From contig JACJXX010000002.1 in assembly GCA_020636435.1 (NCBI GenBank), positions 4,402,001 through 4,466,000 of the forward strand: DNA of 64,000 nucleotides. Reading direction: 5' to 3'. A program made the translations under genes and the position numbers. The DNA is from Lewinellaceae bacterium. GTDB taxonomy: Bacteria > Bacteroidota > Bacteroidia > Chitinophagales > Saprospiraceae. This document shows, piece after piece, positions 1 through 10,208 of the stretch (within the stretch, counting starts at the first letter, position 1; each line of letters starts with the position of its first letter). The notes beneath the pieces were generated by a model. It was given only the letters and a program-made list of their open reading frames with translations, did no database searches and was not told where the DNA came from.

Positions 1-3000
1 ACGGAGGGTGCGACGCAAGCGACAATATAGATGACGTGCCGGCCCTGGGCGACCTTACCTGCGGCGGGCAGCTTAGCTTTACCTACGCCGCTGCCTCCGG
101 GCCCGACGGATGCCAGGACATGGCTTCCTGCAACGCTACCTTCACCGTAGCGACCGCCGACGATTTGACGGTGGACTGCCCGGCGGACCCCATGTTGCCG
201 GCCTGCAGCAGCGCTGCCGACATCCTCGCCGCTTACAACGACTGGGTAGACGGCTTTTCTTTCATGGGCGGCTGCAACGCAACCGACAACATCGCCAGCG
301 TGCCGGCCCTGGGAGACCTCACCTGCGGAGGCCAGCTCAGCTTTACCTATACCGCCACTTCCGGACAAGGCGGATGCCAGGACATGGCTTCCTGCAATGC
401 TACTTTCACCGTAGCGGATGCCGACGATTTGACCGTACAGTGCGCCACCGACCCCATGCTGCCGGCTTGCAGCAGCGCCGCCGACATCCTCGCCGCCTAC
501 AACGACTGGGTGAGCGGCTTTAACTACGACGGAGGGTGCGACGTGAGCGACAATATAGACAACGTGCCTACCCTGGGCGACTTAACCTGCGGAGGGCAGC
601 TTAGCTTTACTTATACCGCTGCTTCCGGCCCCGACGGCTGCCAGGGCATGGCTTCCTGCATGGCTACCTTCACCGTAGCGGCTGCCGACGATTTGACGGT
701 GGACTGCCCGGCGGACCCCATGCTGCCGGCCTGCAGCAGCGCCGCCGACATCCTGGCAGCTTACAACGACTGGGTAGACGGCTTTTCTTTCATGGGCGGC
801 TGCAACGCAACCGACAACATCGCCAGCGTGCCAGCCCTGGGCGACCTTACCTGCGGCGGACAGCTTAGCTTTACCTACACCGCTGCTTCCGGGCCCGACG
901 GATGCCAGGACATGGCTTCCTGCAATGCTACCTTTACCGTAGCAGCAGCCGACGATTTGACGGTGGACTGCCCGACGGACCCCATGCTGCCAGCCTGCAG
1001 CAGCGCCGACGACATCCTCGCCGCCTACAACGACTGGGCGAGCGGGTTCGGATACGACGGAGGGTGTGACGTAAGCGACAATATAGACAACGTGCCTGCC
1101 CTGGGCGACCTCACCTGCGGCGGCCAGATCAGCTTCACTTACACCGCTGCCTCCGGGCCCGACGGATGCCAGGACATGGCTTCCTGCATGGCCACCTTTA
1201 CCATAGCAGCTGCTGACGGTTTAACCGTACAGTGCGCCACGGACCCCATGCTGCCGGCCTGCAGCAGCGCTGCCGACATCCTCGCTGCCTACAACGACTG
1301 GGTGGGAGGCTTCGGCTACGACGGAGGGTGCGACGTAAGCGACAATATAGACAACGTGCCTGCCCTGGGCGACCTTACCTGCGGCGGCCAGCTCAGCTTT
1401 ACTTATACCGTCACCTCCGGGCAAGACGGATGCCAGGACATGGCTTCCTGTAATGCCACCTTCACCGTAGCAACGGCGGAGGACCTAACGGTTGACTGCC
1501 CGGCGGACCCCATGCTGCCGGCCTGCAGCAGCGCCGACGACATCCTCGCTGCCTACAACGACTGGGTGGCAGGGTTCGGATACGAAGGAGGGTGTGACGT
1601 AAGCGACAATATAGACAACGTGCCTGCCCTGGGCGGCCTCACCTGCGGCGGCCAGCTCAGCTTCACTTACACCGCTGCCTCCGGGCCCGACGGATGCCAG
1701 GACATGGCTTCCTGCAATGCTACTTTCACCGTAGCGGATGCTGGCGATTTGACCGTACAGTGCGCCACCGACCCCATGCTGCCAGCCTGCAGCAGCGCCG
1801 CCGACATCCTCGCTGCCTACAACGACTGGGTGGATGGGTTCTTCTTTACCGGTGGATGTGCGCCAACTGACAATATTGCTGATGTGCCTGCCCTTGGCGA
1901 CCTTGCCTGCGGCGGGCAGCTCAGCTTTACCTATACCGCCACCTCCGGGCCCGACGGATGCCAGGACATGGCTTCCTGCAACGTTACCTTCACCGTAGCG
2001 GCCGCCGACGATTTGACGGTGGACTGCCCGGCGGACCCCATGTTGCCGGCCTGCAGCAGCGCCGCCGACATCCTCGCCGCTTACAACGACTGGGTTAGCG
2101 GCTTCGGATACGACGGACGGTGCGACGTAACGGACAATAGTGCCAATATACCCACCTTGGGCGACCTCACTTGTGGCGGACAGATCAGCTTTACTTATAC
2201 CGCCACTTCCGGCCCCGACGTATGCCAGGACATGGCTTCCTGCAACGCTACCTTCACCGTGGCAGCAGCCGACGATTTGACGGTAGACTGCCCAGGCGAC
2301 CCCATGCTGCCGGCCTGCAGCAGCGCCGCCGACATCCTCGCCGCTTACAACGACTGGGTGGGCGGATTCGGCTACGACGGAGGGTGTGACGTAACTGCCA
2401 ATAGCGCCAATATCCCCGCCCTGGGAGGCCTTACCTGCGGCGGCCAGCTTAGCTTTACCTATACCGCTACTTCGGGGCAAGACGGCTGCCAGGACATGGC
2501 TTCCTGCAACGCTACCTTCACCGTGGCAGCAGCCGACGATTTGACGGTAGACTGCCCGGCGGACCCCATGCTGCCGGCCTGCAGCAGCGCCGCTGACATC
2601 CTCGCCGCCTACAACGACTGGGTGAGCGGATTCGGCTACGACGGAGGGTGTGATGTAACCGACAACATCGCCAGCGTGCCAGCCCTTGGAGACTTAACCT
2701 GTGGCGGCCAGCTCAGCTTTACCTACACCGCTACTTCCGGCCAAGACGGCTGCCAGGACATGGCTTCCTGCAATGCTACCTTTACCGTAGCAGCAGCCGA
2801 CGATTTGACGGTGGACTGCCCGGCGGACCCCATGCTGCCGGCCTGCAGCAGCGCCGCCGACATCCTCGCCGCCTACAACGACTGGGTGGGAGGCTTCGGC
2901 TACGACGGAGGGTGCGACGCAAGCGACAATATAGATGACGTGCCGGCCCTGGGCGACCTTACCTGCGGCGGGCAGCTTAGCTTTACCTACGCCGCTGCCT

Positions 3001-6000
3001 CCGGGCCCGACGGATGCCAGGACATGGCTTCCTGCAACGCTACCTTCACCGTAGCGACCGCCGACGATTTGACGGTGGACTGCCCGGCGGACCCCATGTT
3101 GCCGGCCTGCAGCAGCGCTGCCGACATCCTCGCCGCTTACAACGACTGGGTAGACGGCTTTTCTTTCATGGGCGGCTGCAACGCAACCGACAACATCGCC
3201 AGCGTGCCGGCCCTGGGAGACCTCACCTGCGGAGGCCAGCTCAGCTTTACCTATACCGCCACTTCCGGACAAGGCGGATGCCAGGACATGGCTTCCTGCA
3301 ATGCTACTTTCACCGTAGCGGATGCCGACGATTTGACCGTACAGTGCGCCACCGACCCCATGCTGCCGGCTTGCAGCAGCGCCGCCGACATCCTCGCCGC
3401 CTACAACGACTGGGTGAGCGGCTTTAACTACGACGGAGGGTGCGACGTGAGCGACAATATAGACAACGTGCCTACCCTGGGCGACTTAACCTGCGGAGGG
3501 CAGCTTAGCTTTACTTATACCGCTGCTTCCGGCCCCGACGGCTGCCAGGGCATGGCTTCCTGCATGGCTACCTTCACCGTAGCGGCTGCCGACGATTTGA
3601 CGGTGGACTGCCCGGCGGACCCCATGCTGCCGGCCTGCAGCAGCGCCGCCGACATCCTGGCAGCTTACAACGACTGGGTAGACGGCTTTTCTTTCATGGG
3701 CGGCTGCAACGCAACCGACAACATCGCCAGCGTGCCAGCCCTGGGCGACCTTACCTGCGGCGGACAGCTTAGCTTTACCTACACCGCTGCTTCCGGGCCC
3801 GACGGATGCCAGGACATGGCTTCCTGCAATGCTACCTTTACCGTAGCAGCAGCCGACGATTTGACGGTGGACTGCCCGACGGACCCCATGCTGCCAGCCT
3901 GCAGCAGCGCCGACGACATCCTCGCCGCCTACAACGACTGGGCGAGCGGGTTCGGATACGACGGAGGGTGTGACGTAAGCGACAATATAGACAACGTGCC
4001 TGCCCTGGGCGACCTCACCTGCGGCGGCCAGATCAGCTTCACTTACACCGCTGCCTCCGGGCCCGACGGATGCCAGGACATGGCTTCCTGCATGGCCACC
4101 TTTACCATAGCAGCTGCTGACGGTTTAACCGTACAGTGCGCCACGGACCCCATGCTGCCGGCCTGCAGCAGCGCTGCCGACATCCTCGCTGCCTACAACG
4201 ACTGGGTGGGAGGCTTCGGCTACGACGGAGGGTGCGACGTAAGCGACAATATAGACAACGTGCCTGCCCTGGGCGACCTTACCTGCGGCGGCCAGCTCAG
4301 CTTTACTTATACCGTCACCTCCGGGCAAGACGGATGCCAGGACATGGCTTCCTGTAATGCCACCTTCACCGTAGCAACGGCGGAGGACCTAACGGTTGAC
4401 TGCCCGGCGGACCCCATGCTGCCGGCCTGCAGCAGCGCCGACGACATCCTCGCTGCCTACAACGACTGGGTGGCAGGGTTCGGATACGAAGGAGGGTGTG
4501 ACGTAAGCGACAATATAGACAACGTGCCTGCCCTGGGCGGCCTCACCTGCGGCGGCCAGCTCAGCTTCACTTACACCGCTGCCTCCGGGCCCGACGGATG
4601 CCAGGACATGGCTTCCTGCAATGCTACTTTCACCGTAGCGGATGCTGGCGATTTGACCGTACAGTGCGCCACCGACCCCATGCTGCCAGCCTGCAGCAGC
4701 GCCGCCGACATCCTCGCTGCCTACAACGACTGGGTGGATGGGTTCTTCTTTACCGGTGGATGTGCGCCAACTGACAATATTGCTGATGTGCCTGCCCTTG
4801 GCGACCTTGCCTGCGGCGGGCAGCTCAGCTTTACCTATACCGCCACCTCCGGGCCCGACGGATGCCAGGACATGGCTTCCTGCAATGCTACCTTCACCGT
4901 AGCGGCCGCCGACGATTTGACGGTGGACTGCCCGGCGGACCCCATGTTGCCGGCCTGCAGCAGCGCTGCCGACATCCTCGCCGCTTACAACGACTGGGTT
5001 AGCGGCTTCGGATACGACGGAGAGTGCGACGTAACGGACAATAGCGCCAATATACCCACCTTGGGCGACCTCACTTGTGGCGGACAGATCAGCTTTACTT
5101 ATACCGCCACTTCCGGCCCCGACGGATGCCAGGACATGGCTTCCTGCAACGCTACCTTCACCGTGGCAGCAGCCGACGATTTGACGGTAGACTGCCCGAC
5201 GGACCCCATGCTGCCGGCCTGCAGCAGCGCCGCCGACATCCTCGCCGCCTACAACGGCTGGGTGAGCGGCTTCGGCTACGACGGAGGGTGTGACGTAACG
5301 GATAACATCGCCAGCGTGCCTGCCCTGGGCGGCCTTACCTGCGGCGGGCAGCTCAGCTTTACCTACACCGCTGCTTCGGGGCAAGACGGCTGCCAGGACA
5401 TGGCTTCCTGCAACGCTACCTTCACCGTAGCAGCAGCGGAGGACCTGACGGTAGACTGTTCAGGCGACCCCATGCTGCCGGCCTGCAGCAGCGCCGACGA
5501 CATCCTCGCCGCCTACAACGACTGGGTGAGCGGGTTCGGATACGACGGAGGGTGCGACGTAACGGACAATAGCGCCAATATCCCCACCCTGGGCGACTTA
5601 ACCTGCGGCGGGCAGCTTAGCTTCACTTACACCGCCACCTCCGGGCCCGACGGCTGCCAGGACATGGCTTCCTGCAACGCTACCTTCACCGTGGCAGCAG
5701 CCGACGATTTGACAGTAGACTGCCCAGGCGACCCCATGCTGCCAGCCTGCAGCAGCGCCGACGACATCCTCGCCGCCTACAACGGCTGGGTGACAGGCTT
5801 CGGCTATAACGGAGGGTGCGACGTAACGGACAATAGCGCCAATATCCCCGCCCTGGGAGACCTTACCTGCGGCGGGCAACTCAGCTTCACCTATACCGCT
5901 ACTTCCGGGCAAGACGGTTGCCAGGACATGGCTTCCTGCGATGCTACTTTCACCGTAGCAGAAGCGGAAAACCTGACGGTAGACTGTTCAGGCGACCCCA

Positions 6001-6230
6001 TGCTGCCGGCTTGCAGCAGCGCCGACGACATCCTCGCCGCCTACAACGACTGGGTGAGCGGATTCGGATACGACGGAGGGTGCGACGTAAGCGACAATAT
6101 AGACAACGTGCCTGCCCTGGGCGACCTCACCTGCGGCGGGCAGCTTAGCTTCACTTACACTGCTGCCTCCGGGCCAAATGTTTGCCAGGACATGGCTTCT
6201 TGTGACGCCACCTTTACGGTATTGCAATCA
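1..6230 (+). repeat. 264-bp coding tandem repeat with an 11-unit (2904-bp) higher-order period
   Basis: Unit starts such as the codons for VPALGDL recur every 264 bp (36, 300, ... 6108), giving 23 complete units plus partial ones at both ends. Positions 1 and 2905 begin the same sequence, and every stretch compared by eye from 1-1980 equals 2905-4884. The first differences seen are near 1981 versus 4885 (codon for Val versus Ala in N-V/A-TFTV). The higher-order period is therefore 11 x 264 = 2904 bp. Units within one 11-mer differ from each other much more than matching units between the two 11-mers. Confidence 0.95.
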
Positions 6231-9200
6231 GATGTCGTGGCTAACTGCCCTGGCAATATGCAAATTAGTGAATGCCTCACCCAAATGGAGGTGGACAATG
6301 CTTTTGCAGCCTGGATCGGACAGTTTTCTGCTACTGGAGGATGCAATCCCCAGGGGTCGGATCTGAGCCAGTACGTTGCGCCTGAATTCTGTGGAGGCAG
6401 TGTGACGGTAGATTTTACCGCAACTGATGATTGTGGCCGGATGGATGATTGCTCTGCTACTTTCACCGTGTCCTCCGGATTGGCGGTAAGTTGTCCATTG
6501 GATAGGAATGTAAACAGTTGTACCAGCCAGGACGAGGTAGATATAGCTTTCGCCAACTGGATCGGCCAGTTTATCACTACCGGCGGATGCGACCCGCAAA
6601 GCACCGATCTGAGCCAGTATACTGCGCCCAGCCTCTGTGGCGGCAGCGTAAAGGTCATTTACAAAGCCAAGGATGTATGTGGGCGGGATGTCAGTTGTTC
6701 CGCTACCTTCACCGTAGACGGGCCTGAGCCGCTCGAAGTCAGTTGCCCGATGGATATGCAGCTTGGCAGTTGCCTGGATCAGGCGCAAATCAATAGCGCG
6801 TTTGCTACCTGGCTAGGGCTGTTTAACCTATCCGGCGGTTGTTTTGCGCAAAGCAGCAACCTGCAGAGTTACAACGCTCCAGATGCCTGTGGCGGCAGCG
6901 TTACAGTAAAATACTACGCCTGGGACCGGTGTGGACAATCAGCCCAATGTTCGGCCATCTTCAGCGTAGCCGGGCCTGCAACGCTTGTAGTAAGCTGCCC
7001 GCCGGATCGCGATGTCAGCGGCTGTTCATCTCAAAGCCAGATAGATGCCGCTTTCGACAACTGGCTCTCTTCATTCTCTGCTTCCGGAGGTTGTTCTCCA
7101 CAGCGAAGCAACCTACAGAATTACTCTGCTCCCAGTGCCTGTGGCGGCAGTGTTACGGTCGACTACTACGCCTGGGACAAATGCGGAAACTGGGACATTT
7201 GCTCCTCAACCTTCAGTGTAACGATCGATGACGGGCCGTTGGAAGTCAGTTGCCCCCAGAATTATAAACTGAATAGTTGTTACGCTCAGGCCCAGGTCAA
7301 CGCCACTTTTGCAGACTGGATCGCTCAATTCTCCACGTCAGGCGGATGCGATCCGCAAAGCAGCAACCTGCAAAACTACACGGCCCCCCGCACCTGTGGC
7401 GGTTCAGTGACGGTCAAATACAACGCCTGGGATCAATGCGGGAATTCAGCCACTTGCAGCGCTACCTTCACCGTCAAAGAACCGGAGCCTCTATCCGTAG
7501 TTTGCCCAACGGACAGGAACCTTCCCGGCTGCTCTACCCAATCTCAGGTCAATGCAGCCTTCATGAACTGGATCAGTCAATTCGCCACAGTCGGCGGCTG
7601 TGATACCCAACGCAGCAGCCTGCAGAGCTACGCAGCGCCCAGCGCCTGCGGAGGCAGCGTGACGGTCAAGTTCTACGCATGGGACAAATGCGGGCAATCG
7701 GCTTACTGCTCCGCCACTTTCACTGTAGCAGAATCGCTGCCCTTATCCATAAGCTGCCCGCAGGATGTGACCATAGGGGGCTGCAAATCCCAATCCACCA
7801 TAAATGCCGCCTTTGCCAACTGGATTTCCCAGTTCGGCACCAACGGAGACTGTGGAGGGACGCCGTTCTATTTCGTCAACGGCGCGCCGGTATTGTCCCT
7901 GAACAATATATCTGCGCCCTCTGCCTGTGGCGGGTCCGTATTCATTAACCTTTTCGTGAAGAACGGATGCTATCAATCGACTTCCTGCTCTGCGGAATTC
8001 ATCGTTTCTGAAGACGACATCGGGCCGAAAATCTGGCCGGCGAAAAGCGTAAAGGTAGAATGCGACGGCAACGGGAATACGGCACAACTCAACTACTGGC
8101 TATCGGTCCGTGGAGGAGCGAAAGCCACCGACAACTGCGGCCAGGTGTCCTGGTCTCACAACTACAGCGGCCTGAGCAACGGCTGCGGCGCAACCGGCAG
8201 CGCAACGGTTACGTTTACCGCTACCGACCCCTGTGGCAATACCTCCAACACCACGGCTACCTTCCTGATCGTTGACACCCAGGCGCCCACCGGCAACTGC
8301 CCGCAGGGCCTCACCGGGCTGTCATCGCCCAGCCAGGCGCCCGGGCCCAACCTGGCCGCTGTGCGCGCCGCCTACTCCGATGTGTGTGGCGGGGTACAGG
8401 TGAAACACACCGGTACCGTTACGGAATCTACCGGAAACAATTGCCAGGGGTTTGAAGTGCGGCACGCTTATGTCATCGGCGATGATTGTGGGAACCTGAC
8501 GTATTGTACAGTAGTCCACTCCGGCGGCAGCGGGTCCGGTTCCATTACCGGCAGTTGCCCGCCTGGAAAGAATGGGCTGGACTGCGAAAACGGTTTGCCG
8601 GAATTCAACGCCGCATATCTGGCCAACTTCTTTACCGGAGCAGACGGAGGAGGAGTGACCGTAGAACCGGTGGACACCTCGCTTGAACTCGCCGACTGCC
8701 GGTTTGCGCTCACTTACGATTATGTCGTTACGGACAACTGCGGCAACGAAAAGCTATGCTCCATTACTCTCCGAGGCGAAGATACGACCCCTCCCTCCGG
8801 CAATTGCCCGCAAGGACAAGATGTTTTCGCCTATGGAGCGGTCCCGTTCCCCGACACCAACTATATCCGGGAATTCTACACAGACGCTTGCAGCGACTTC
8901 AAGATTTCCATTTTGCCGAGGACGGTTATCGGCGGCCCGTGCGAGGACATCACCGTTTACAACAACTACGAGTTGAGGGACCTTTGCGGCAACGCCACTC
9001 AATGTTCCGTTCCGTATCACATCGATGAGATCATCCCGGATCAGGTCGCCTGCCCGCCGAATGTGACCGATATGCAGTGCTGGGCGGACGTTCCTACGCC
9101 ACAGGAAGCACAGGAGGTATTCGAATACTACTTCGCCCCCGGCACCCAGGTTATCTTTATCGGTCAGACGGTCGTCAACAATTATTGCCAGTTTACCTTT

Positions 9201-9869
9201 AAGTACTCCTACTCGGTTACCGACCCCTGCATCGGCAAAAGGAGGATTTGCGTGCTGACCTTTACCGGCCAGGACCTCACGCCTCCGGCTCCGGCGCTCG
9301 TCAATGGAGGTTGCCCGGAAGGATTGAGCGGGCTGGCCTGCCAGGATGACGTGCCTCCTCCCGACGTCAACGCGATCGCCGCCCGGTATACGGACAATTG
9401 TTCCCCGCCCTTCGCCTACCTGACCAAACCGCCGGTGATTATCGGCGACTATTGCGGCGACTTTACCGTCACCTATTTCTACCGGATATATGACGATTGC
9501 GACAACTTTGTGGAATGCCGGGTAGTTCACAGCGGAACCGGCGGCGCTGCAGCTTCACAGGGAAGCAGCGCCTTGCCAACCGACGAGGCCGCCCTTTTCC
9601 CGGAAGCTGCCGAACTGAATTTGAGGGCCTATCCAAACCCAACTCAGAACGAGGTGACCCTCGAATTTGAGCACTACCAGGGAGAACAGGCCGAGCTTAC
9701 CGTTTACAATGTTTACGGCCAGCCGGTGCTCAGCCGGGCATTAACCCTCGACCAGCCAACTTACCGGCTGGGGCTTTTGGAAGAAGGGCTCTCCAGTGGC
9801 TCCTATTTCATTAGTATCCGAACAGAAGCTACGGTTATCGTGCGTGCTGTGATACTGGCCAGGAATTAG
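3..9869 (+). CDS. Giant cysteine-rich repeat protein with T9SS C-terminal sorting domain (5' end outside window)
   Basis: The frame is open from the window edge, so the GTG at 36 is not a real start and the N-terminus lies upstream. About 24 near-identical 88-residue units run to about 6230, each with six cysteines (TCGGQ, GCQD, ASCN, VDCP or VQCA, LPACSS, GGCD). Seven diverged modules of about 83 residues follow (about 6230-8010; CPxD, SC, GGC, CGGSV, CG, CSATFTV). Then come several HYR-like modules (DNCG, DPCG, CPP...CQ; about 8026-9540). The last 80 or so residues (YPNPTQNEVTLEF...GSYFISIRTE) are a typical type A T9SS sorting domain, so the product is probably exported and attached to, or released from, the cell surface. 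An adhesive or structural role is inferred from the architecture. Codon use is GC-rich like the neighbours. The stop is at 9867-9869. Confidence 0.9.
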   Translation, partial: GGCDASDNIDDVPALGDLTCGGQLSFTYAAASGPDGCQDMASCNATFTVATADDLTVDCPADPMLPACSSAADILAAYNDWVDGFSFMGGCNATDNIASVPALGDLTCGGQLSFTYTATSGQGGCQDMASCNATFTVADADDLTVQCATDPMLPACSSAADILAAYNDWVSGFNYDGGCDVSDNIDNVPTLGDLTCGGQLSFTYTAASGPDGCQGMASCMATFTVAAADDLTVDCPADPMLPACSSAADILAAYNDWVDGFSFMGGCNATDNIASVPALGDLTCGGQLSFTYTAASGPDGCQDMASCNATFTVAAADDLTVDCPTDPMLPACSSADDILAAYNDWASGFGYDGGCDVSDNIDNVPALGDLTCGGQISFTYTAASGPDGCQDMASCMATFTIAAADGLTVQCATDPMLPACSSAADILAAYNDWVGGFGYDGGCDVSDNIDNVPALGDLTCGGQLSFTYTVTSGQDGCQDMASCNATFTVATAEDLTVDCPADPMLPACSSADDILAAYNDWVAGFGYEGGCDVSDNIDNVPALGGLTCGGQLSFTYTAASGPDGCQDMASCNATFTVADAGDLTVQCATDPMLPACSSAADILAAYNDWVDGFFFTGGCAPTDNIADVPALGDLACGGQLSFTYTATSGPDGCQDMASCNVTFTVAAADDLTVDCPADPMLPACSSAADILAAYNDWVSGFGYDGRCDVTDNSANIPTLGDLTCGGQISFTYTATSGPDVCQDMASCNATFTVAAADDLTVDCPGDPMLPACSSAADILAAYNDWVGGFGYDGGCDVTANSANIPALGGLTCGGQLSFTYTATSGQDGCQDMASCNATFTVAAADDLTVDCPADPMLPACSSAADILAAYNDWVSGFGYDGGCDVTDNIASVPALGDLTCGGQLSFTYTATSGQDGCQDMASCNATFTVAAADDLTVDCPADPMLPACSSAADILAAYNDWVGGFGYDGGCDASDNIDDVPALGDLTCGGQLSFTYAAASGPDGCQDMASCNATFTVATADDLTVDCPADPMLPACSSAADILAAYNDWVDGFSFMGGCNATDNIASVPALGDLTCGGQLSFTYTATSGQGGCQDMASCNATFTVADADDLTVQCATDPMLPACSSAADILAAYNDWVSGFNYDGGCDVSDNIDNVPTLGDLTCGGQLSFTYTAASGPDGCQGMASCMATFTVAAADDLTVDCPADPMLPACSSAADILAAYNDWVDGFSFMGGCNATDNIASVPALGDLTCGGQLSFTYTAASGPDGCQDMASCNATFTVAAADDLTVDCPTDPMLPACSSADDILAAYNDWASGFGYDGGCDVSDNIDNVPALGDLTCGGQISFTYTAASGPDGCQDMASCMATFTIAAADGLTVQCATDPMLPACSSAADILAAYNDWVGGFGYDGGCDVSDNIDNVPALGDLTCGGQLSFTYTVTSGQDGCQDMASCNATFTVATAEDLTVDCPADPMLPACSSADDILAAYNDWVAGFGYEGGCDVSDNIDNVPALGGLTCGGQLSFTYTAASGPDGCQDMASCNATFTVADAGDLTVQCATDPMLPACSSAADILAAYNDWVDGFFFTGGCAPTDNIADVPALGDLACGGQLSFTYTATSGPDGCQDMASCNATFTVAAADDLTVDCPADPMLPACSSAADILAAYNDWVSGFGYDGECDVTDNSANIPTLGDLTCGGQISFTYTATSGPDGCQDMASCNATFTVAAADDLTVDCPTDPMLPACSSAADILAAYNGWVSGFGYDGGCDVTDNIASVPALGGLTCGGQLSFTYTAASGQDGCQDMASCNATFTVAAAEDLTVDCSGDPMLPACSSADDILAAYNDWVSGFGYDGGCDVTDNSANIPTLGDLTCGGQLSFTYTATSGPDGCQDMASCNATFTVAAADDLTVDCPGDPMLPACSSADDILAAYNGWVTGFGYNGGCDVTDNSANIPALGDLTCGGQLSFTYTATSGQDGCQDMASCDATFTVAEAENLTVDCSGDPMLPACSSADDILAAYNDWVSGFGYDGGCDVSDNIDNVPALGDLTCGGQLSFTYTAASGPNVCQDMASCDATFTVLQSDVVANCPGNMQISECLTQMEVDNAFAAWIGQFSATGGCNPQGSDLSQYVAPEFCGGSVTVDFTATDDCGRMDDCSATFTVSSGLAVSCPLDRNVNSCTSQDEVDIAFANWIGQFITTGGCDPQSTDLSQYTAPSLCGGSVKVIYKAKDVCGRDVSCSATFTVDGPEPLEVSCPMDMQLGSCLDQAQINSAFATWLGLFNLSGGCFAQSSNLQSYNAPDACGGSVTVKYYAWDRCGQSAQCSAIFSVAGPATLVVSCPPDRDVSGCSSQSQIDAAFDNWLSSFSASGGCSPQRSNLQNYSAPSACGGSVTVDYYAWDKCGNWDICSSTFSVTIDDGPLEVSCPQNYKLNSCYAQAQVNATFADWIAQFSTSGGCDPQSSNLQNYTAPRTCGGSVTVKYNAWDQCGNSATCSATFTVKEPEPLSVVCPTDRNLPGCSTQSQVNAAFMNWISQFATVGGCDTQRSSLQSYAAPSACGGSVTVKFYAWDKCGQSAYCSATFTVAESLPLSISCPQDVTIGGCKSQSTINAAFANWISQFGTNGDCGGTPFYFVNGAPVLSLNNISAPSACGGSVFINLFVKNGCYQSTSCSAEFIVSEDDIGPKIWPAKSVKVECDGNGNTAQLNYWLSVRGGAKATDNCGQVSWSHNYSGLSNGCGATGSATVTFTATDPCGNTSNTTATFLIVDTQAPTGNCPQGLTGLSSPSQAPGPNLAAVRAAYSDVCGGVQVKHTGTVTESTGNNCQGFEVRHAYVIGDDCGNLTYCTVVHSGGSGSGSITGSCPPGKNGLDCENGLPEFNAAYLANFFTGADGGGVTVEPVDTSLELADCRFALTYDYVVTDNCGNEKLCSITLRGEDTTPPSGNCPQGQDVFAYGAVPFPDTNYIREFYTDACSDFKISILPRTVIGGPCEDITVYNNYELRDLCGNATQCSVPYHIDEIIPDQVACPPNVTDMQCWADVPTPQEAQEVFEYYFAPGTQVIFIGQTVVNNYCQFTFKYSYSVTDPCIGKRRICVLTFTGQDLTPPAPALVNGGCPEGLSGLACQDDVPPPDVNAIAARYTDNCSPPFAYLTKPPVIIGDYCGDFTVTYFYRIYDDCDNFVECRVVHSGTGGAAASQGSSALPTDEAALFPEAAELNLRAYPNPTQNEVTLEFEHYQGEQAELTVYNVYGQPVLSRALTLDQPTYRLGLLEEGLSSGSYFISIRTEATVIVRAVILARN

Positions 9870-10208
9870 CGCTGCGGGGACGAGTTTGCTGAACAAGGCA
9901 AGTCGTCGTTACTGGTTATTCGTTGTGACATGGGTTATCCCTATACTTGAGAAATGGAACACGGATGACACGGATTCAACGGGTTTTCTCGGATTGCCGT
10001 TAGCATTAGCCAATCCGTGTAGATCCGCTCAATCTGCGTCATCCGTGTTCTATTTCAACGGGTTTTCTCGGAGTGCCGTTAGCATTGGCCAATCCGCGTA
10101 AATCCGCTCAATCTGCGTCATCCGTGTTCTATCCTAACAAGTGTCCAGAATATAGGATGACTCCTGTTTATTTTATAGCGCAACGATATCATTCCGTATC
10201 TTGCGGCC
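9870..10208. repeat. Intergenic region with a 79-bp tandem direct repeat of the CACGGAT/ATCCGTG family
   Basis: No gene is seen in this 339-bp gap. A segment starting TCAACGGGTTTTCTCGG at 9976 recurs at 10055 (79-bp offset), ending near 10132 with TCATCCGTGTTCTAT. The upstream ACACGGATGACACGGATT (about 9959-9976) is roughly the reverse complement of the AATCTGCGTCATCCGTGTT ends, so the block can fold on itself. Repeats of this composition are typical non-coding filler in Bacteroidota. A TATCTTG at 10197-10203 resembles the -7 element of this phylum but lies only 5 bp from the next ATG. Confidence 0.7.

Noticed and set aside
1485..2480. Minus-strand 331-codon frames within the 264-bp repeats (also 4389-5384)
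   Set aside because: They recur with the repeat period and are antisense to the giant gene.
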